Shown one piece after another: positions 9,810 to 18,806 of a stretch of DNA of 64,000 nt (position 1 is its first letter; the number at the start of each line of letters is the position of its first letter). A program made the position numbers and the translations under genes. The stretch spans positions 62,001 to 126,000 of the forward strand of contig CAMVEB010000007.1 in assembly GCA_947166385.1 (NCBI GenBank), in the 5' to 3' direction. The notes beneath the pieces are model-generated. The model was not told the DNA's origin and searched no databases. It was given only the letters and a program-made list of their open reading frames with translations. Source of the DNA: an uncultured Clostridia bacterium. Its GTDB lineage: Bacteria; Bacillota; Clostridia; Christensenellales; Aristaeellaceae.

Positions 9810-11090
9810 TCAGCCGATGTGATCCTTGCCGCCCATGTACATCCGCAGCGGTTCGGGAATCGCCACCGTGCCGTCCGCCCGCAGGTTGTTCTCCAGGAAG
9901 GCGATCAGCATCCGGGGCGGCGCCACGCAGGTGTTGTTCAGCGTGTGGGCCAGGTACTTGTTTCCCTTGCTGTCCTTCACGCGGATCTGCAGACGCCGGG
10001 CCTGGGCGTCTCCCAGGTTCGAGCAGCTGCCGACCTCGAAGTACTTCTTCTGGCGGGGCGACCAGGCTTCCACATCCAGACTTTTGACCTTCAGGTCCGC
10101 CAGGTCTCCGCTGCAGCATTCGAGTGTGCGCACCGGGATATCCAGCGTCCGGAAGAAATCCACCGTATTCTGCCACAGCCTGTCAAACCACATGGGGCTG
10201 TCCTCCGGCTTGCAGATGACGATCATTTCCTGTTTCTCAAACTGATGGATGCGATATACGCCGCGCTCCTCAATACCATGAGCGCCGACTTCCTTCCGGA
10301 AGCAGGGGCTGTAGCTTGTCAGCGTCTGGGGCAGCTTTTCCTCATCCAGGATCGTATCGATAAACTTGCCGATCATCGAATGCTCGGACGTACCGATCAG
10401 GTACAGATCCTCACCCTCGATCTTGTACATCATATTCTCCATCTCGGCAAAGCTCATCACGCCGCTCACAACGTTTCCGTGGATCATGAAGGGCGGAATC
10501 ACATAGGTGAACCCGCGGTCGATCATGAAGTCCCGCGCGTAGCTCAGGATCGCGCTGTGCAGCCGGGCGATATCCCCCGTCAGGTAATAGAAACCGTTGC
10601 CGCTGGTTTCGCGGGCGGGATCCAGCTCAATGCCGTTCAGCCGTTCCATGATGTCCACATGATAGGGAATCTCCCATTCGGGCACCACCGGCTCGCCGAA
10701 ACGTTCCACCTCGACGTTTTCGCTGTCGTCCCTGCCGATCGGAACACTGTCATCAATAATGTTCGGAATAACCAGCATCCGTTTGCGGATTTCCGCTTTC
10801 AGCTGCTCTTCCTTTTCTTCCAGCGCGGCCAGTTCTTCTGCGGCGGCGGCCACTTCGGCCTTGACCTGTTCCGCTTCATCCTTTTTACCCTGGCCAAGCA
10901 GGGCGCCGATCTGCTTCGACAGCGTCTTCCGTTTGTTCCGCAGGGCGTCCGCCTGCTGTTGCGCGTCCCGGTATTCCCGGTCCATCCGGATGACTTCATC
11001 CACCATTGGGAGCTTCGCGTCCTGGAATTTTTTCCGGATATTCTCCCGGACTTTCTCCGGATCATTCCGGAGCAGGTTGATATCCAGCAT
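9810..11090 (-). CDS. serS: Seryl-tRNA synthetase
   Basis: Charges tRNA-Ser (and selenocysteine tRNA where present) with serine. 426 residues, standard length. N-terminal long coiled-coil tRNA-binding arm (about 30-100, Glu/Lys/Ala-rich), then a class II core with motif 2 around SPCFRKEVGAHG and motif 3 around NNTCVAPPRMLIAFLEN. The order MLDINLLRNDPEKVRENI is the canonical start and GGAAGAAAG precedes it. It begins 12 nt after jag, so it looks like the last gene of the rpmH operon, which is not its usual place. No T-box leader is visible in the short gap. Confidence 0.96.
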   Translation of the reverse strand: MLDINLLRNDPEKVRENIRKKFQDAKLPMVDEVIRMDREYRDAQQQADALRNKRKTLSKQIGALLGQGKKDEAEQVKAEVAAAAEELAALEEKEEQLKAEIRKRMLVIPNIIDDSVPIGRDDSENVEVERFGEPVVPEWEIPYHVDIMERLNGIELDPARETSGNGFYYLTGDIARLHSAILSYARDFMIDRGFTYVIPPFMIHGNVVSGVMSFAEMENMMYKIEGEDLYLIGTSEHSMIGKFIDTILDEEKLPQTLTSYSPCFRKEVGAHGIEERGVYRIHQFEKQEMIVICKPEDSPMWFDRLWQNTVDFFRTLDIPVRTLECCSGDLADLKVKSLDVEAWSPRQKKYFEVGSCSNLGDAQARRLQIRVKDSKGNKYLAHTLNNTCVAPPRMLIAFLENNLRADGTVAIPEPLRMYMGGKDHIG

Positions 11091-11102
11091 ACTCTTTCTT
11101 CC

Positions 11103-12080
11103 TCACTTCTTATGTGTTGTAATCACTACGTGCCGGTTGGGTTCATCGCCTTCGGAATGGGTATCCACATTCTCATTCTGCTGAAGCGCAAAATGGATAA
11201 TCCGCCGTTCATAGGGATTCATCGGTTCCAGGCTGACTTTCCGCCCCGTGCGGATCGCCCGGTTGGCCATCCGGTTCGCCAGACGGATCAGCGTATCCTC
11301 CCGCTTGGCCCGGTAGTTTTCGGTATCCAGGGTAACCCGGGTGTAGTTCTCCCGGCCGCGGTTCACTTTCAGGCTGGTCAGATACTGGATCGCGTCCAGC
11401 GTTTCCCCGCGCCTGCCGATCAGGATTCCCAGGGTATCCCCGTTCATATAGCCGTATACGTTGCCTTCCGCGTCTGTGCCCATGTCAATGGTCACATCCA
11501 CGCCCATCAGCTTTGTCAGCTCATCCAGGAATTCCTTCGCCACGCCTGCGGCGCTTTCCGCTTCCAGCGCTTCTGCGGGAATCATCGTCACCTCCGGCTT
11601 TTCCAGCTTCCGGGGTTCCGGTTTCTCTTCCTCCCGGACAGGTTCCTCCGGCTGGTTTTCCGGGGTCTTCTCGGGTTTCCTGTTTTCCGTTTTCCGCTCC
11701 GACTTCTTTTCAGAATGTTTCTTTTCGGATGGTTTCTTTTCGGAAGGCTTCGTATCGGAGAACTTTTTCTCGGAAGGTTTTTTCTCTTCTGTTTCCTTTT
11801 CTTCCGGTTTCTTTTCTTCGGGGGCCTTCTCCGTCTTCTTCGGAGCGGCTTTCTTTTCCTTCTTTTCCGGCTCGCTCAGCAGGTCGCTCAGCAGGTCGTC
11901 CCCGTTATCCTTCACCGTCAGGCAGACCTTGGCCGGCCGGGATCCGAACAGGCCGAACAGGCCCTTGCTGCCTTCCTCCACCACACGCACATCAACATCG
12001 CCAATGGAAACGCCAAGCTCCTGAAGCCCTATTTCAACAGCTTCCTCTACGGTCTTGGCAGAAGCTTCATACTGTTTCAT
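11103..12080 (-). CDS. jag: Jag/KhpB RNA-binding protein with an expanded Lys/Glu linker
   Basis: RNA-binding cell-division and elongation regulator (KhpB/EloR in streptococci), commonly encoded after yidC. 325 residues. Jag-N domain at about 1-60 (KTVEEAVEIGLQELGV), KH domain with GILIGRRGETLDA (about 225-240) and C-terminal R3H domain (about 250-315). Between them residues about 70-175 form a low-complexity charged linker dominated by KPSEKK-like units and Glu/Lys, longer than in most Jag proteins. One base separates its ATG from the yidC stop. Confidence 0.93.
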   Translation of the reverse strand: MKQYEASAKTVEEAVEIGLQELGVSIGDVDVRVVEEGSKGLFGLFGSRPAKVCLTVKDNGDDLLSDLLSEPEKKEKKAAPKKTEKAPEEKKPEEKETEEKKPSEKKFSDTKPSEKKPSEKKHSEKKSERKTENRKPEKTPENQPEEPVREEEKPEPRKLEKPEVTMIPAEALEAESAAGVAKEFLDELTKLMGVDVTIDMGTDAEGNVYGYMNGDTLGILIGRRGETLDAIQYLTSLKVNRGRENYTRVTLDTENYRAKREDTLIRLANRMANRAIRTGRKVSLEPMNPYERRIIHFALQQNENVDTHSEGDEPNRHVVITTHKK

Positions 12081-12081
12081 T

Positions 12082-13164
12082 TTATTTCACACTGCCCTCT
12101 CCGGCCACAGGCGCGGCCTTCTGTTCTTTCGCGTCCAGATACTTGTTGATCGCAAACGTCTGAGCCATGCTCACCAGGTTGCCCGCCACCCAGTACAGGG
12201 CAAACGCGGCGGAGTAACCCAGGCAGATATACAGCGAGAAGAGCGGGAAGAACCACTGCATAAATTTTCCCGTTCCGGCGCCGGGGCCTTCCGGCTGAGG
12301 CTGCTGTTTTCCGTTCATGACCTTGGTCATCACGATCTGGCTGACCGCCGAGAGGATCGGCAGCAGCAGGAAACCGTTGTACAGGTGGGGAACGGACCAG
12401 TTCAGCAGCGGAACCGTGTATCCGGGGATGATGGCAATGCCTTCCCGGTAGAAGTCCATCAGCTTCATTTTTTCCACGATCAGCAGAATGGTTCCCTGCA
12501 GGTTATCCCCCGCAAAACAGTCTGCCGTCAGACCGGTGGTCGTCACTGCCGTACGCAGGGTCTCGGGGATATTCTTCAGAACATCGGCAGGCAGGCTGTT
12601 GATCCACTCCTGAGAGAAGCTCTGCAGCTGGGCCGGCAGTGTCCCGCCGAACCTGTTGAACCACTCCTGCCATTCTCCCTGGGAAATGATCCGCAGGGTG
12701 TTGTAATCCGGCAGTGCCGAATAAAACATATTGTCCGGCATCCACAGGTTCTTGATCCACAGCCACTGCTCCATCGTCGGCTGCTGGTTGTTCAGGATCT
12801 GGGAAACCTGATCCAGAATCTGGCGGTTGGCCGCCGTGCGCATCGCGCCGAACACGGCAATCAGGATCGGCCATGTCAGCAGCAGCGGCAGGCAGCTGGA
12901 CAGGGGATTCACATGTTCCTTCTTGTACAGTTCCGCCGTCTTGGCGTTCAGTTTTTCCTTGTCGTTGGCGTACTTCTTCTGCAGCGCGGTCAGCTGAGGC
13001 TGCAGCTTCTGTGTCTTCCGCATGCTGGTGCGGCTTTTGATGTCCAGCGGTGTCAGCACCAGGCGGATCATGATGGTAAAGACCACCATGGACCAGCCCC
13101 AGCTGCCGACCCAGCCCTGGATCCAGTGCAGGAAATTGAACAGAACTTCGTTGATTCCTTGCAT
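12082..13164 (-). CDS. yidC: Membrane protein insertase YidC/OxaA
   Basis: Inserts and folds membrane proteins, alone or with SecYEG. 360 residues with the Gram-positive topology. The conserved core is clear: first helix GWSMVVFTIMIRLVLTPLDI containing the conserved Arg of the hydrophilic groove, the cytoplasmic Lys-rich hairpin KLQPQLTALQKKYANDKEKL, the VNPLSSCLPLLLTWPILIAVF helix, and a C-terminal pair of helices with ALYWVAGNLVSMAQT. An extracellular insertion of about 120 residues between the second and third core helices is longer than usual. No lipobox cysteine is seen at the N-terminus. Confidence 0.95.
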   Translation of the reverse strand: MQGINEVLFNFLHWIQGWVGSWGWSMVVFTIMIRLVLTPLDIKSRTSMRKTQKLQPQLTALQKKYANDKEKLNAKTAELYKKEHVNPLSSCLPLLLTWPILIAVFGAMRTAANRQILDQVSQILNNQQPTMEQWLWIKNLWMPDNMFYSALPDYNTLRIISQGEWQEWFNRFGGTLPAQLQSFSQEWINSLPADVLKNIPETLRTAVTTTGLTADCFAGDNLQGTILLIVEKMKLMDFYREGIAIIPGYTVPLLNWSVPHLYNGFLLLPILSAVSQIVMTKVMNGKQQPQPEGPGAGTGKFMQWFFPLFSLYICLGYSAAFALYWVAGNLVSMAQTFAINKYLDAKEQKAAPVAGEGSVK

Positions 13165-13170
13165 TCCGGG

Positions 13171-13413
13171 TTATTCCCTCCTTAATGTAGTTGTCGGATC
13201 CTCCGGGACCGGATCATAGCCTCCCTTGCTGAAGGGGTTGCACCGCAGGACACGCCATGCGGCCATCCGCCCGCCTTTCAGCGCGCCGTACCGCTCGATC
13301 GCGGTCACAGCGTACTCTGAACAGGTGGGAATATAGCGGCACGTCGGGTGTCTCTTCCGGCGGCTCAGATTCCGGCGGTAAAAACGGATCAGAGAAAGCA
13401 GCAGTCGTTTCAT
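13171..13413 (-). CDS. yidD: Membrane protein insertion efficiency factor YidD
   Basis: Small membrane-associated protein that assists YidC-dependent insertion. 80 residues, with the family signature around [24 protein letters not shown] and the [17 protein letters not shown] segment. Its ATG overlaps the rnpA TGA (13410-13413), as usual in this gene group. Confidence 0.95.
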   Translation of the reverse strand: MKRLLLSLIRFYRRNLSRRKRHPTCRYIPTCSEYAVTAIERYGALKGGRMAAWRVLRCNPFSKGGYDPVPEDPTTTLRRE

Positions 13414-13781
13414 CTGGCGCGATTCCCTTCTGGCGCGGCGGTTTCCTTCAGCGCTCCCTGCTTTTTCAGCAGGTAGCGCATATCCTTTTGCAGCGCTTCA
13501 AAGGTGGCCTCCGCGGCTGCAGGCCTGGCGACAATCACGTACAGGCCGGTTTTCACATCCCCCAGATAGGGCCGAAAGCATTCCCGCAGGCGGCGTTTGA
13601 CCTTGTTCCGGATCACAGCCTTTCCCACTTTCCTGCTGACGGAAAACCCGACCTTCAGCTCCCGCCCAGGGGCGATGAGCATGACCAGGTCACGGCAGGC
13701 GACCGAATGTCCTTTCCGGTAGACATACTGGAACGCCCGGTTCTTCTGCAGCCGATAGCATTTCTCCATGCTTCTCTTCAT
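13410..13781 (-). CDS. rnpA: Ribonuclease P protein component
   Basis: Basic subunit of RNase P that helps the catalytic RNA bind and cut pre-tRNA 5' leaders. The RNR motif is visible as [17 protein letters not shown], and the N-terminus [17 protein letters not shown] matches the family. Start uncertain: MKRSMEKC at 13781 directly follows GGAAGG, MEKC at 13769 is 12 nt away, and a frame to 13829 would run into the hairpin. The C-terminal tail after residue 110 is Ala/Glu-rich and unconserved. Between rpmH and yidD. Confidence 0.93.
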   Translation of the reverse strand: MKRSMEKCYRLQKNRAFQYVYRKGHSVACRDLVMLIAPGRELKVGFSVSRKVGKAVIRNKVKRRLRECFRPYLGDVKTGLYVIVARPAAAEATFEALQKDMRYLLKKQGALKETAAPEGNRAR

Positions 13782-13815
13782 CCTTCCGCTTTTTCGCGGA
13801 TTCTCCATATAGCGG

Positions 13816-13846
13816 AAAAGCCCGCCCATTCGGAAAACGGGCGGGC
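13816..13846 (-). terminator. Hairpin with T-tract between rpmH and rnpA
   Basis: On the minus strand an 8-bp GC stem (13846-13839 with 13827-13820) around an 11-nt loop is followed by TTTT. It could reduce read-through from the highly expressed rpmH into rnpA, giving unequal expression within one transcript. Confidence 0.6.
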
Positions 13847-13884
13847 CTCATCCACAATTTCAATACCGGTCAGTTTCCGGCGGC

Positions 13885-14019
13885 TTACACCGTCAGCTCT
13901 TTCCGGCCGCGGCGACGGCGGGCAGCCAGAACCCGGCGGCCGTTCTTGGTCGCCATGCGGGCACGGAATCCATGCACCTTGCTGCGCTGACGCTTTTTGG
14001 GCTGATACGTACGGAACAT
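13885..14019 (-). CDS. rpmH: 50S ribosomal protein L34
   Basis: 44-residue, extremely basic ribosomal protein of the large subunit. The translation begins [18 protein letters not shown] and ends [11 protein letters not shown], the expected length and signature. A short gene outside normal ORF-length cut-offs. Expressed from the strong promoter at 14100-14128 and followed by rnpA. Confidence 0.97.
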   Translation of the reverse strand: MFRTYQPKKRQRSKVHGFRARMATKNGRRVLAARRRRGRKELTV

Positions 14020-14099
14020 ATTTCAACACTCCTCATCCATTAAGTTCACAGGACTGCTTTCAGGGCCTGCTGCCCCGAAACTTACAGAACAGCCTCACT

Positions 14100-14128
14100 A
14101 GTATATCGAAGCAAAATCCGATTGTCAA
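14100..14128 (-). promoter_or_regulatory. Strong sigma-A promoter of the rpmH operon
   Basis: On the minus strand a perfect TTGACA (14128-14123), a 17-nt spacer and TATACT (14105-14100). The leader to the rpmH ATG is about 75 nt. No DnaA boxes were recognised in 14020-14186, where oriC/dnaA often lies in other genomes. Confidence 0.8.
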
Positions 14129-14186
14129 GAAATTCTTTTTGGTTTCGTCGGCTTTTCTCATCCGGCATTTTCTTTGATCCGCAGCG

Positions 14187-15509
14187 TCACTGTTTCCATT
14201 GCTCATCCAGCCAGCGGATCCGGGCATTGACATATTCCACAATTTTCCGGCCCTTTTCCAGTTTTCCCGCGTTTTCTTTCCCCAGATCGCCTGCCAGGCC
14301 CTCGATGTCTTCCATCACGCGCCGGGTCGTATCTGTCGGCGCGCCGCTGCCGGAAAGCTCGTTCCACCGATCCCTGACCATCGCCTGAAACTCCTCCAGC
14401 TTCATCGCCAGCACAAACCAGGGGTTGGAGTTATCCATGCCCTGGATATGGTTCTGGAACGTAGCGGCGTAGAATCCCCCGTCCGCCGGTTCAATATATC
14501 CCCAGCTGAAATCCCACGGGCCCAGGAAAGTCAGTTTCCTGTATCGGTTGTTCCCGGAGAAATCCACCGCCATATAAAAGCTGCCAGCGCCGACATCATA
14601 ATTCTGGACCAGTTCTTCCAGGATCAGCATATCCGCCAGGGACTCCAGGTCCAGCAGCCCGTCCACTGCTTCAAAGGGCGTCATACCTTCCGCCGGTACC
14701 GGCCGCAGATCCCCGTCCAGTATCATTGCCCGGCCGTTGGCCGCCGCTTCATACAGCACGTCAAAAGCGCCTGTCAGCCAGCTTTCAATGTACCTGGCCT
14801 GCGCATCGCTCCGAAGATCGCTCTTGATGGCATAATACTTGCCAAGCACCGTGCGCTTCCGGCCGGTGAAATCTGTCGTGTATGGTTTTTCCGCGATGCC
14901 GAAGCCGGGATGTTCCTCATCCGGGTAATTATCCATTTCCAGCAGATAGCCGATATCCGTCCGGGTTTCCCCCTCCGCCGGTTCGTAAACATCCATCCGG
15001 TCCTTCGCGGTCTGATTCTGCTCGCATAGGAGATACACTCCCAGATCCCTGCCGTTCAGGTACAGGTTCACAAACATACAGTCGCTGCTGTAATACCGGC
15101 CCCCGAAAATGGTCTGTGCCAGCCTGAATGCCATATAATCCGGGCACAGATGCCAGTAAGTCCGCAGCAGGACCCAGTTCCGGTATTTCCGCCCGCCGTG
15201 AAGCCCAAGCATGCTCTGCTTCTTCTCAAAACGGATGCGGTAAGGTTTTTCCTCTCCCTGCTCCGCGGTGGAGTTGCCGCGTACGCGAACGCCGGCCTCC
15301 GCGGTCATCTCATCGTCGCCATCGCAGTTGAACACGCTGACCACCGCGGGGATGTATTCCTCCCTGGACAGGACCGGCTGCCCGTCCTTCGTAATAATCT
15401 GAATACAGGGATGTTCCTTTCCCGTGCCGATCTCCCCGGCAAAGGCGCTGCCTGCCGCGACCGCAGTCAGCAGCAGGCAGATCAGCAGCATGGTTTTCAG
15501 CCGTTTCAT
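14187..15509 (-). CDS. Secreted CotH-family (spore-coat kinase-like) protein
   Basis: 440 residues with an N-terminal signal peptide (MKRLKTMLLICLLLTAVAAG, cleavage probably after AFA). The rest fits the CotH fold: a beta-rich start with VRVRGNST, FEKKQSMLGLHGGRKYRNWVLL, the segment VNLYLNGRDLGVYLLCEQ, and a late WDFSWG block corresponding to the Asp-containing motif conserved in CotH kinases. CotH phosphorylates spore-coat proteins; many clostridial homologues are exported and have no known substrate, sometimes being tied to cellulosome or surface scaffolds. ATG 15509 is chosen for the signal peptide and upstream GGAGAGG; the frame reaches 15626 without support. A monocistronic gene. Confidence 0.85.
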   Translation of the reverse strand: MKRLKTMLLICLLLTAVAAGSAFAGEIGTGKEHPCIQIITKDGQPVLSREEYIPAVVSVFNCDGDDEMTAEAGVRVRGNSTAEQGEEKPYRIRFEKKQSMLGLHGGRKYRNWVLLRTYWHLCPDYMAFRLAQTIFGGRYYSSDCMFVNLYLNGRDLGVYLLCEQNQTAKDRMDVYEPAEGETRTDIGYLLEMDNYPDEEHPGFGIAEKPYTTDFTGRKRTVLGKYYAIKSDLRSDAQARYIESWLTGAFDVLYEAAANGRAMILDGDLRPVPAEGMTPFEAVDGLLDLESLADMLILEELVQNYDVGAGSFYMAVDFSGNNRYRKLTFLGPWDFSWGYIEPADGGFYAATFQNHIQGMDNSNPWFVLAMKLEEFQAMVRDRWNELSGSGAPTDTTRRVMEDIEGLAGDLGKENAGKLEKGRKIVEYVNARIRWLDEQWKQ

Positions 15510-15620
15510 CGGTTTCCTCTCCGTTATCTCATAACTGTTCCCCCGGAACGCTGTTTTCATCATAGCTGAAAACCAATCGGCGGTCAATGAGAATTTCCGC
15601 TGTCGCTGCAGATCGCAGTC

Positions 15621-15650
15621 TTGCAAAAGCAGGCTGTCCTTTGGTATAAT
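15621..15650 (+). promoter_or_regulatory. Promoter of pduL
   Basis: TTGCAA (15621-15626), 18-nt spacer, perfect TATAAT (15645-15650), 34 nt before the pduL ATG. Confidence 0.65.
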
Positions 15651-15683
15651 GATCTTAATAAATCAGAAAGAAGGTTCTGTACC

Positions 15684-16256
15684 ATGAATAAGATTCTTGT
15701 GGAAACCTCCGCCCGCCACGTCCATGTGACCAAGGAAGACCTGGAAACGCTGTTCGGCGCCGGCCATGAGCTGACCGTCAAGAGCTGGCTCTCCCAGCCC
15801 GGCCAGTTTGCCAGCGAGGAGCAGGTGGATATCGTCGGCCCGAAAAACACGCTCAAGCGTGTCCGCATCCTGGGGCCTGTCCGCCCCGCCACCCAGGTAG
15901 AGCTTTCCCTGACGGACGCCCGTTCCATCGGCGTGACCGCCCCTGTCCGGGAGTCCGGAGATATTGCCGGCTCCGGCGCCTGCAAGCTTGTTGGCCCGAG
16001 CGGTGAAGTCGAAGTGAAGGAAGGCGTCATCGCCGCCAAGCGGCATATCCATATGACCCCTGCCGATGCGGTGGAATACGGTGTGAAGGACAAGGACGTC
16101 GTCTCCGTGAAGGTGGAAACAGCCGGCCGCGCCCTGACCTTCGGCGATGTGGTGGTCCGCGTGAGTGAAAAATTCTCCCTGGCCATGCATATCGACACCG
16201 ATGAGAGCAACGCTGCCTGCGCCGTCAACGGCACGATGGGCGAACTCATCAAATAA
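15684..16256 (+). CDS. pduL: Phosphate propanoyltransferase (PduL-type phosphotransacylase)
   Basis: Transfers an acyl group between CoA and phosphate (propionyl- or acetyl-CoA to acyl phosphate), feeding ATP formation through an acyl kinase. 190 residues. The two beta-barrel halves each carry the zinc-binding His motif: ARHVHVTKED near the start and KRHIHMTPAD at about residue 120. There are no microcompartment shell genes, aldehyde dehydrogenase or ackA nearby and no N-terminal encapsulation peptide, so a housekeeping acetate/propionate role replacing Pta is more likely than a microcompartment role. The start MNKILVETSA follows AAGAAGG; the frame extends to 15621 across the promoter and is rejected. 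Confidence 0.92.
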   Translation: MNKILVETSARHVHVTKEDLETLFGAGHELTVKSWLSQPGQFASEEQVDIVGPKNTLKRVRILGPVRPATQVELSLTDARSIGVTAPVRESGDIAGSGACKLVGPSGEVEVKEGVIAAKRHIHMTPADAVEYGVKDKDVVSVKVETAGRALTFGDVVVRVSEKFSLAMHIDTDESNAACAVNGTMGELIK

Positions 16257-16268
16257 ACGGGAACATTC

Positions 16269-16297
16269 TTGACATTCCCCTTCCAAGCGTGTATCAT
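16269..16297 (+). promoter_or_regulatory. Sigma-A promoter of the metK leader
   Basis: TTGACA (16269-16274), 17-nt spacer, TATCAT (16292-16297). Transcription would start at about 16304, just before the riboswitch P1 stem. Confidence 0.8.
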
Positions 16298-16309
16298 ACT
16301 TCAGCAAAC

Positions 16310-16421
16310 CTTATCACGAGTGACCGAGGGACGGGCCCGATGACGTCACGGCAACCGGCGGAAGCAAGGTGCCAAATCCCGCAGCGCACGCACACCCCAC
16401 CGGGAGCGCTGGCAGATAAGG
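16310..16421 (+). ncRNA. SAM-I (S-box) riboswitch
   Basis: P1 strands CTTATC (16310-16315) and GATAAG (16415-16420) enclose the family core, including GAGGGACGGGCCCGATGA and CGGCAACC, then GGTGCCAAATCC, all characteristic S-box elements. Binding of S-adenosylmethionine stabilises P1 and favours the terminator at 16440, shutting off metK when SAM is plentiful. Confidence 0.95.
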
Positions 16422-16439
16422 ACAATCTGAGGATTGAGT

Positions 16440-16475
16440 CCGTCTGGCTTGTGTGCAGGCCAGGCGGTTTCTTTT
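16440..16475 (+). terminator. Riboswitch expression-platform terminator
   Basis: An 11-bp stem (16440-16450 with 16457-16467, two G-U pairs) and a 6-nt loop, followed by TTTCTTTT (16468-16475). It lies between the SAM-I aptamer and metK and is the regulated terminator. Confidence 0.9.
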
Positions 16476-16519
16476 TGCCGTTCCAGATCCCCAACGACCA
16501 ATGAGAAGGAGAATGACCC

Positions 16520-17689
16520 ATGAGAAAACTGTTCACTTCCGAATCCGTCACCGAAGGACATCCGGATAAGCTGTGCGACCAGGTATCCGATGCCGTGCTG
16601 GACGCGATCCTGGAAAAGGATCCCAACGCCCGCGTGGCCTGCGAAACCTTCGCGACCACCGGCATGATCACCGTGATGGGTGAGATCACCACCTCCACCT
16701 ATGTGGATATTCCCGCGATCGTACGGAAAACCGTGGTGGAAATCGGGTATGATTCCCCCGAGAAATCCTTCAACGGCAACACCTGCGCCGTCATGACCGC
16801 CATTCATGAGCAGAGCCCGGATATTGCCATGGGCGTCGATGACGCGCTGGAAACCCGTGGCGGGGAAGAAACGGATACCGGTGCCGGCGACCAGGGCATG
16901 ATGTTCGGCTACGCATGCAATGAAACGCCGGAACGTATGCCCCTGCCGATTGCCCTGAGCCACCGGCTGGCTCTCCGTCTGGCGCAGGTTCGCAAGGACG
17001 GTACCCTTCCCTGGCTGTATCCCGACGGAAAGACCCAGGTCACTGTGGCCTATGAGAACGACCGTCCCGTCGCGGTGGACACGATTGTCGTGTCTGCGCA
17101 GCACGCGCCGGACGTCTCCCCGGAGACCATCCGGGAGGATATCCTGAAGCATGTGGTAACTCCCGTGGTGCCGGCTGAACTGCTGACAGCAGAAACCCGT
17201 TTCTTCATCAACCCCACCGGGCGTTTCGTGATCGGCGGGCCTGCCGGGGACACCGGACTAACGGGCCGCAAGATCATTGTCGATACCTACGGCGGATACG
17301 CGCCTCACGGCGGCGGATGCTTCTCCGGCAAGGATCCGACCAAGGTGGACCGCAGCGCCGCCTACGCCGCCCGGTATGCCGCGAAGAACGTGGTAGCCGC
17401 CGGCCTGGCGGATCGCTGCCAGATCCAGCTGGCTTATGCCATCGGCGTCGCCGAACCCGTCAGCATCCTGGTGGATACCTTCGGCACCGGGAAGGCAGAC
17501 GAGGAAAAGATCGCAGTAGCCGTCCGAAAAGTCTTTGACTTCCGTCCCGCCGCCATCATCCGGGATCTGGACCTCCGCCGTCCCATTTATCGGCAAACCG
17601 CAGCCTATGGCCACTTCGGCCGCACAGATATCGATCTTCCCTGGGAAAAGGAAGACAAGGTCGAAGCCCTGAAAGCCATCATCGGGTGA
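16520..17689 (+). CDS. metK: S-adenosylmethionine synthetase
   Basis: Makes SAM from methionine and ATP. 389 residues. Visible signatures: [16 protein letters not shown] at the N-terminus, [12 protein letters not shown] (ATP-binding loop), and [16 protein letters not shown] with the second conserved lysine. AGAAGGAGA precedes the ATG. Product feedback runs through the SAM-I riboswitch upstream, and a strong terminator follows, so it is monocistronic. Confidence 0.97.
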   Translation: MRKLFTSESVTEGHPDKLCDQVSDAVLDAILEKDPNARVACETFATTGMITVMGEITTSTYVDIPAIVRKTVVEIGYDSPEKSFNGNTCAVMTAIHEQSPDIAMGVDDALETRGGEETDTGAGDQGMMFGYACNETPERMPLPIALSHRLALRLAQVRKDGTLPWLYPDGKTQVTVAYENDRPVAVDTIVVSAQHAPDVSPETIREDILKHVVTPVVPAELLTAETRFFINPTGRFVIGGPAGDTGLTGRKIIVDTYGGYAPHGGGCFSGKDPTKVDRSAAYAARYAAKNVVAAGLADRCQIQLAYAIGVAEPVSILVDTFGTGKADEEKIAVAVRKVFDFRPAAIIRDLDLRRPIYRQTAAYGHFGRTDIDLPWEKEDKVEALKAIIG

Positions 17690-17694
17690 AAGAC

Positions 17695-17727
17695 AGCAGC
17701 TATGCGAAAAACATAGCTGCTTTTTTT
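17695..17727 (+). terminator. Rho-independent terminator after metK
   Basis: A perfect 10-bp stem (AGCAGCTATG / CATAGCTGCT) with a 7-nt A-rich loop runs into seven T residues. Confidence 0.92.
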
Positions 17728-17965
17728 GCGCATAATGATTTCTCCTTCCTTCTTGAATCCTTTCCTTATTGACCGTATCAGGATATTATGGCTTCCGGCA
17801 GATTCATAAAACGACCTCACATATGAAAAACCACACTTAACGAATACCGTTCAGGCATCCGAAACGACCGTTCAGACAAAATCCCTTCCCTTTCTTCTGG
17901 TTATCTAGTATAAATAGATCAGAGAAATCCAAATATCCCTGAAGAAAAGGTAAGGAGTGAACAAC

Positions 17966-18760
17966 ATGATGAAAAAGCTGATGGCCCTGCTGCTGGTTCT
18001 GGTCCTCTCTGCTGGATTGCTGGCGACTGTGGCTGTTGCCGCGGAAACCAGACCCGAGCCCAAAAAAGTCACCTATTTCAACAACGGAGATGAACCGTCA
18101 TTCGAGGCGGAATACGAGGACGCGGAAGGGAACACCTGGATCGAGACATATCTTGTGGGGAACGAAGTTAAGAAGGGCGACCCGAAAGGGCCTCTGGGGT
18201 TCCTCAATGTTAACGGAAAAAATTATCATCTGCTGGGCATCCAGACGATTGACTCCTCCAACAAGGACAAGTTTTACAAGGATCCCGTTACGGGGCGCTG
18301 GGTTGTCAAAGATACTTTTTACCTTGCCGGTGCGGAAAAGCCGAAGCTCGGTCAAACCGTTTTCTTCGTCATTGAAACCGGCAAGAGCGGATCCTCCCTG
18401 CGCATGAGCAAAATGGTTAAAATCACAGTGCCCGCGAACGGGAAAAAGGTCATCGTTGATGTAGCCGGGGAAGATCCGGAAGAAGTCACCCTGGAGCTGG
18501 AAAAGGTTTCCTCGATCAAAAAGGGGAAAAAGCTCAAGCTGACCGCCACGCTGAAGCTCGGCGGCAACCCGGTCAGCGGACAGAAGATTATCTTTAAACT
18601 GAACGGTAAAACCTATACCGCCGTCACAAAAGCGGACGGCACCGCTAAGGTAACCGTCCCCAAATCTGCCACGAAGAAACTGAAAGCCGGGAAAAAAGTG
18701 ACCATCCAGGCTTCCTACGGCGGCATCTCCGTTCAGCGAAGAGTTAAAGTGAAGAAATAA
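17966..18760 (+). CDS. Secreted protein with a C-terminal Ig-like domain
   Basis: 264 residues with a clear signal peptide (MMKKLMALLLVLVLSAGLLA, cleavage near AVAA). The middle (about 35-145) is not recognised. The C-terminal about 90 residues, rich in Lys, have the pattern of a bacterial Ig-like adhesin repeat (SGQKIIFKLNGKTYTAVT, then DGTAKVTVPK). Probably a surface or extracellular protein; no anchor motif or transmembrane tail is seen. ATG 17966 follows AAGGAG by 8 nt; the GTG at 17957 lies inside that Shine-Dalgarno. The gap 17728-17965 holds a possible TATAAA box near 17920 and nothing else that I can support. Confidence 0.75.
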   Translation: MMKKLMALLLVLVLSAGLLATVAVAAETRPEPKKVTYFNNGDEPSFEAEYEDAEGNTWIETYLVGNEVKKGDPKGPLGFLNVNGKNYHLLGIQTIDSSNKDKFYKDPVTGRWVVKDTFYLAGAEKPKLGQTVFFVIETGKSGSSLRMSKMVKITVPANGKKVIVDVAGEDPEEVTLELEKVSSIKKGKKLKLTATLKLGGNPVSGQKIIFKLNGKTYTAVTKADGTAKVTVPKSATKKLKAGKKVTIQASYGGISVQRRVKVKK

Positions 18761-18806
18761 AGAAACTCAACCAAATGCTGGATAGCATCTGAAGCATCCA
18801 TTTCAT

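Noticed and set aside
14020..14186. Replication origin next to rpmH
   Set aside because: No dnaA gene, no cluster of DnaA boxes and no AT-rich unwinding element seen.
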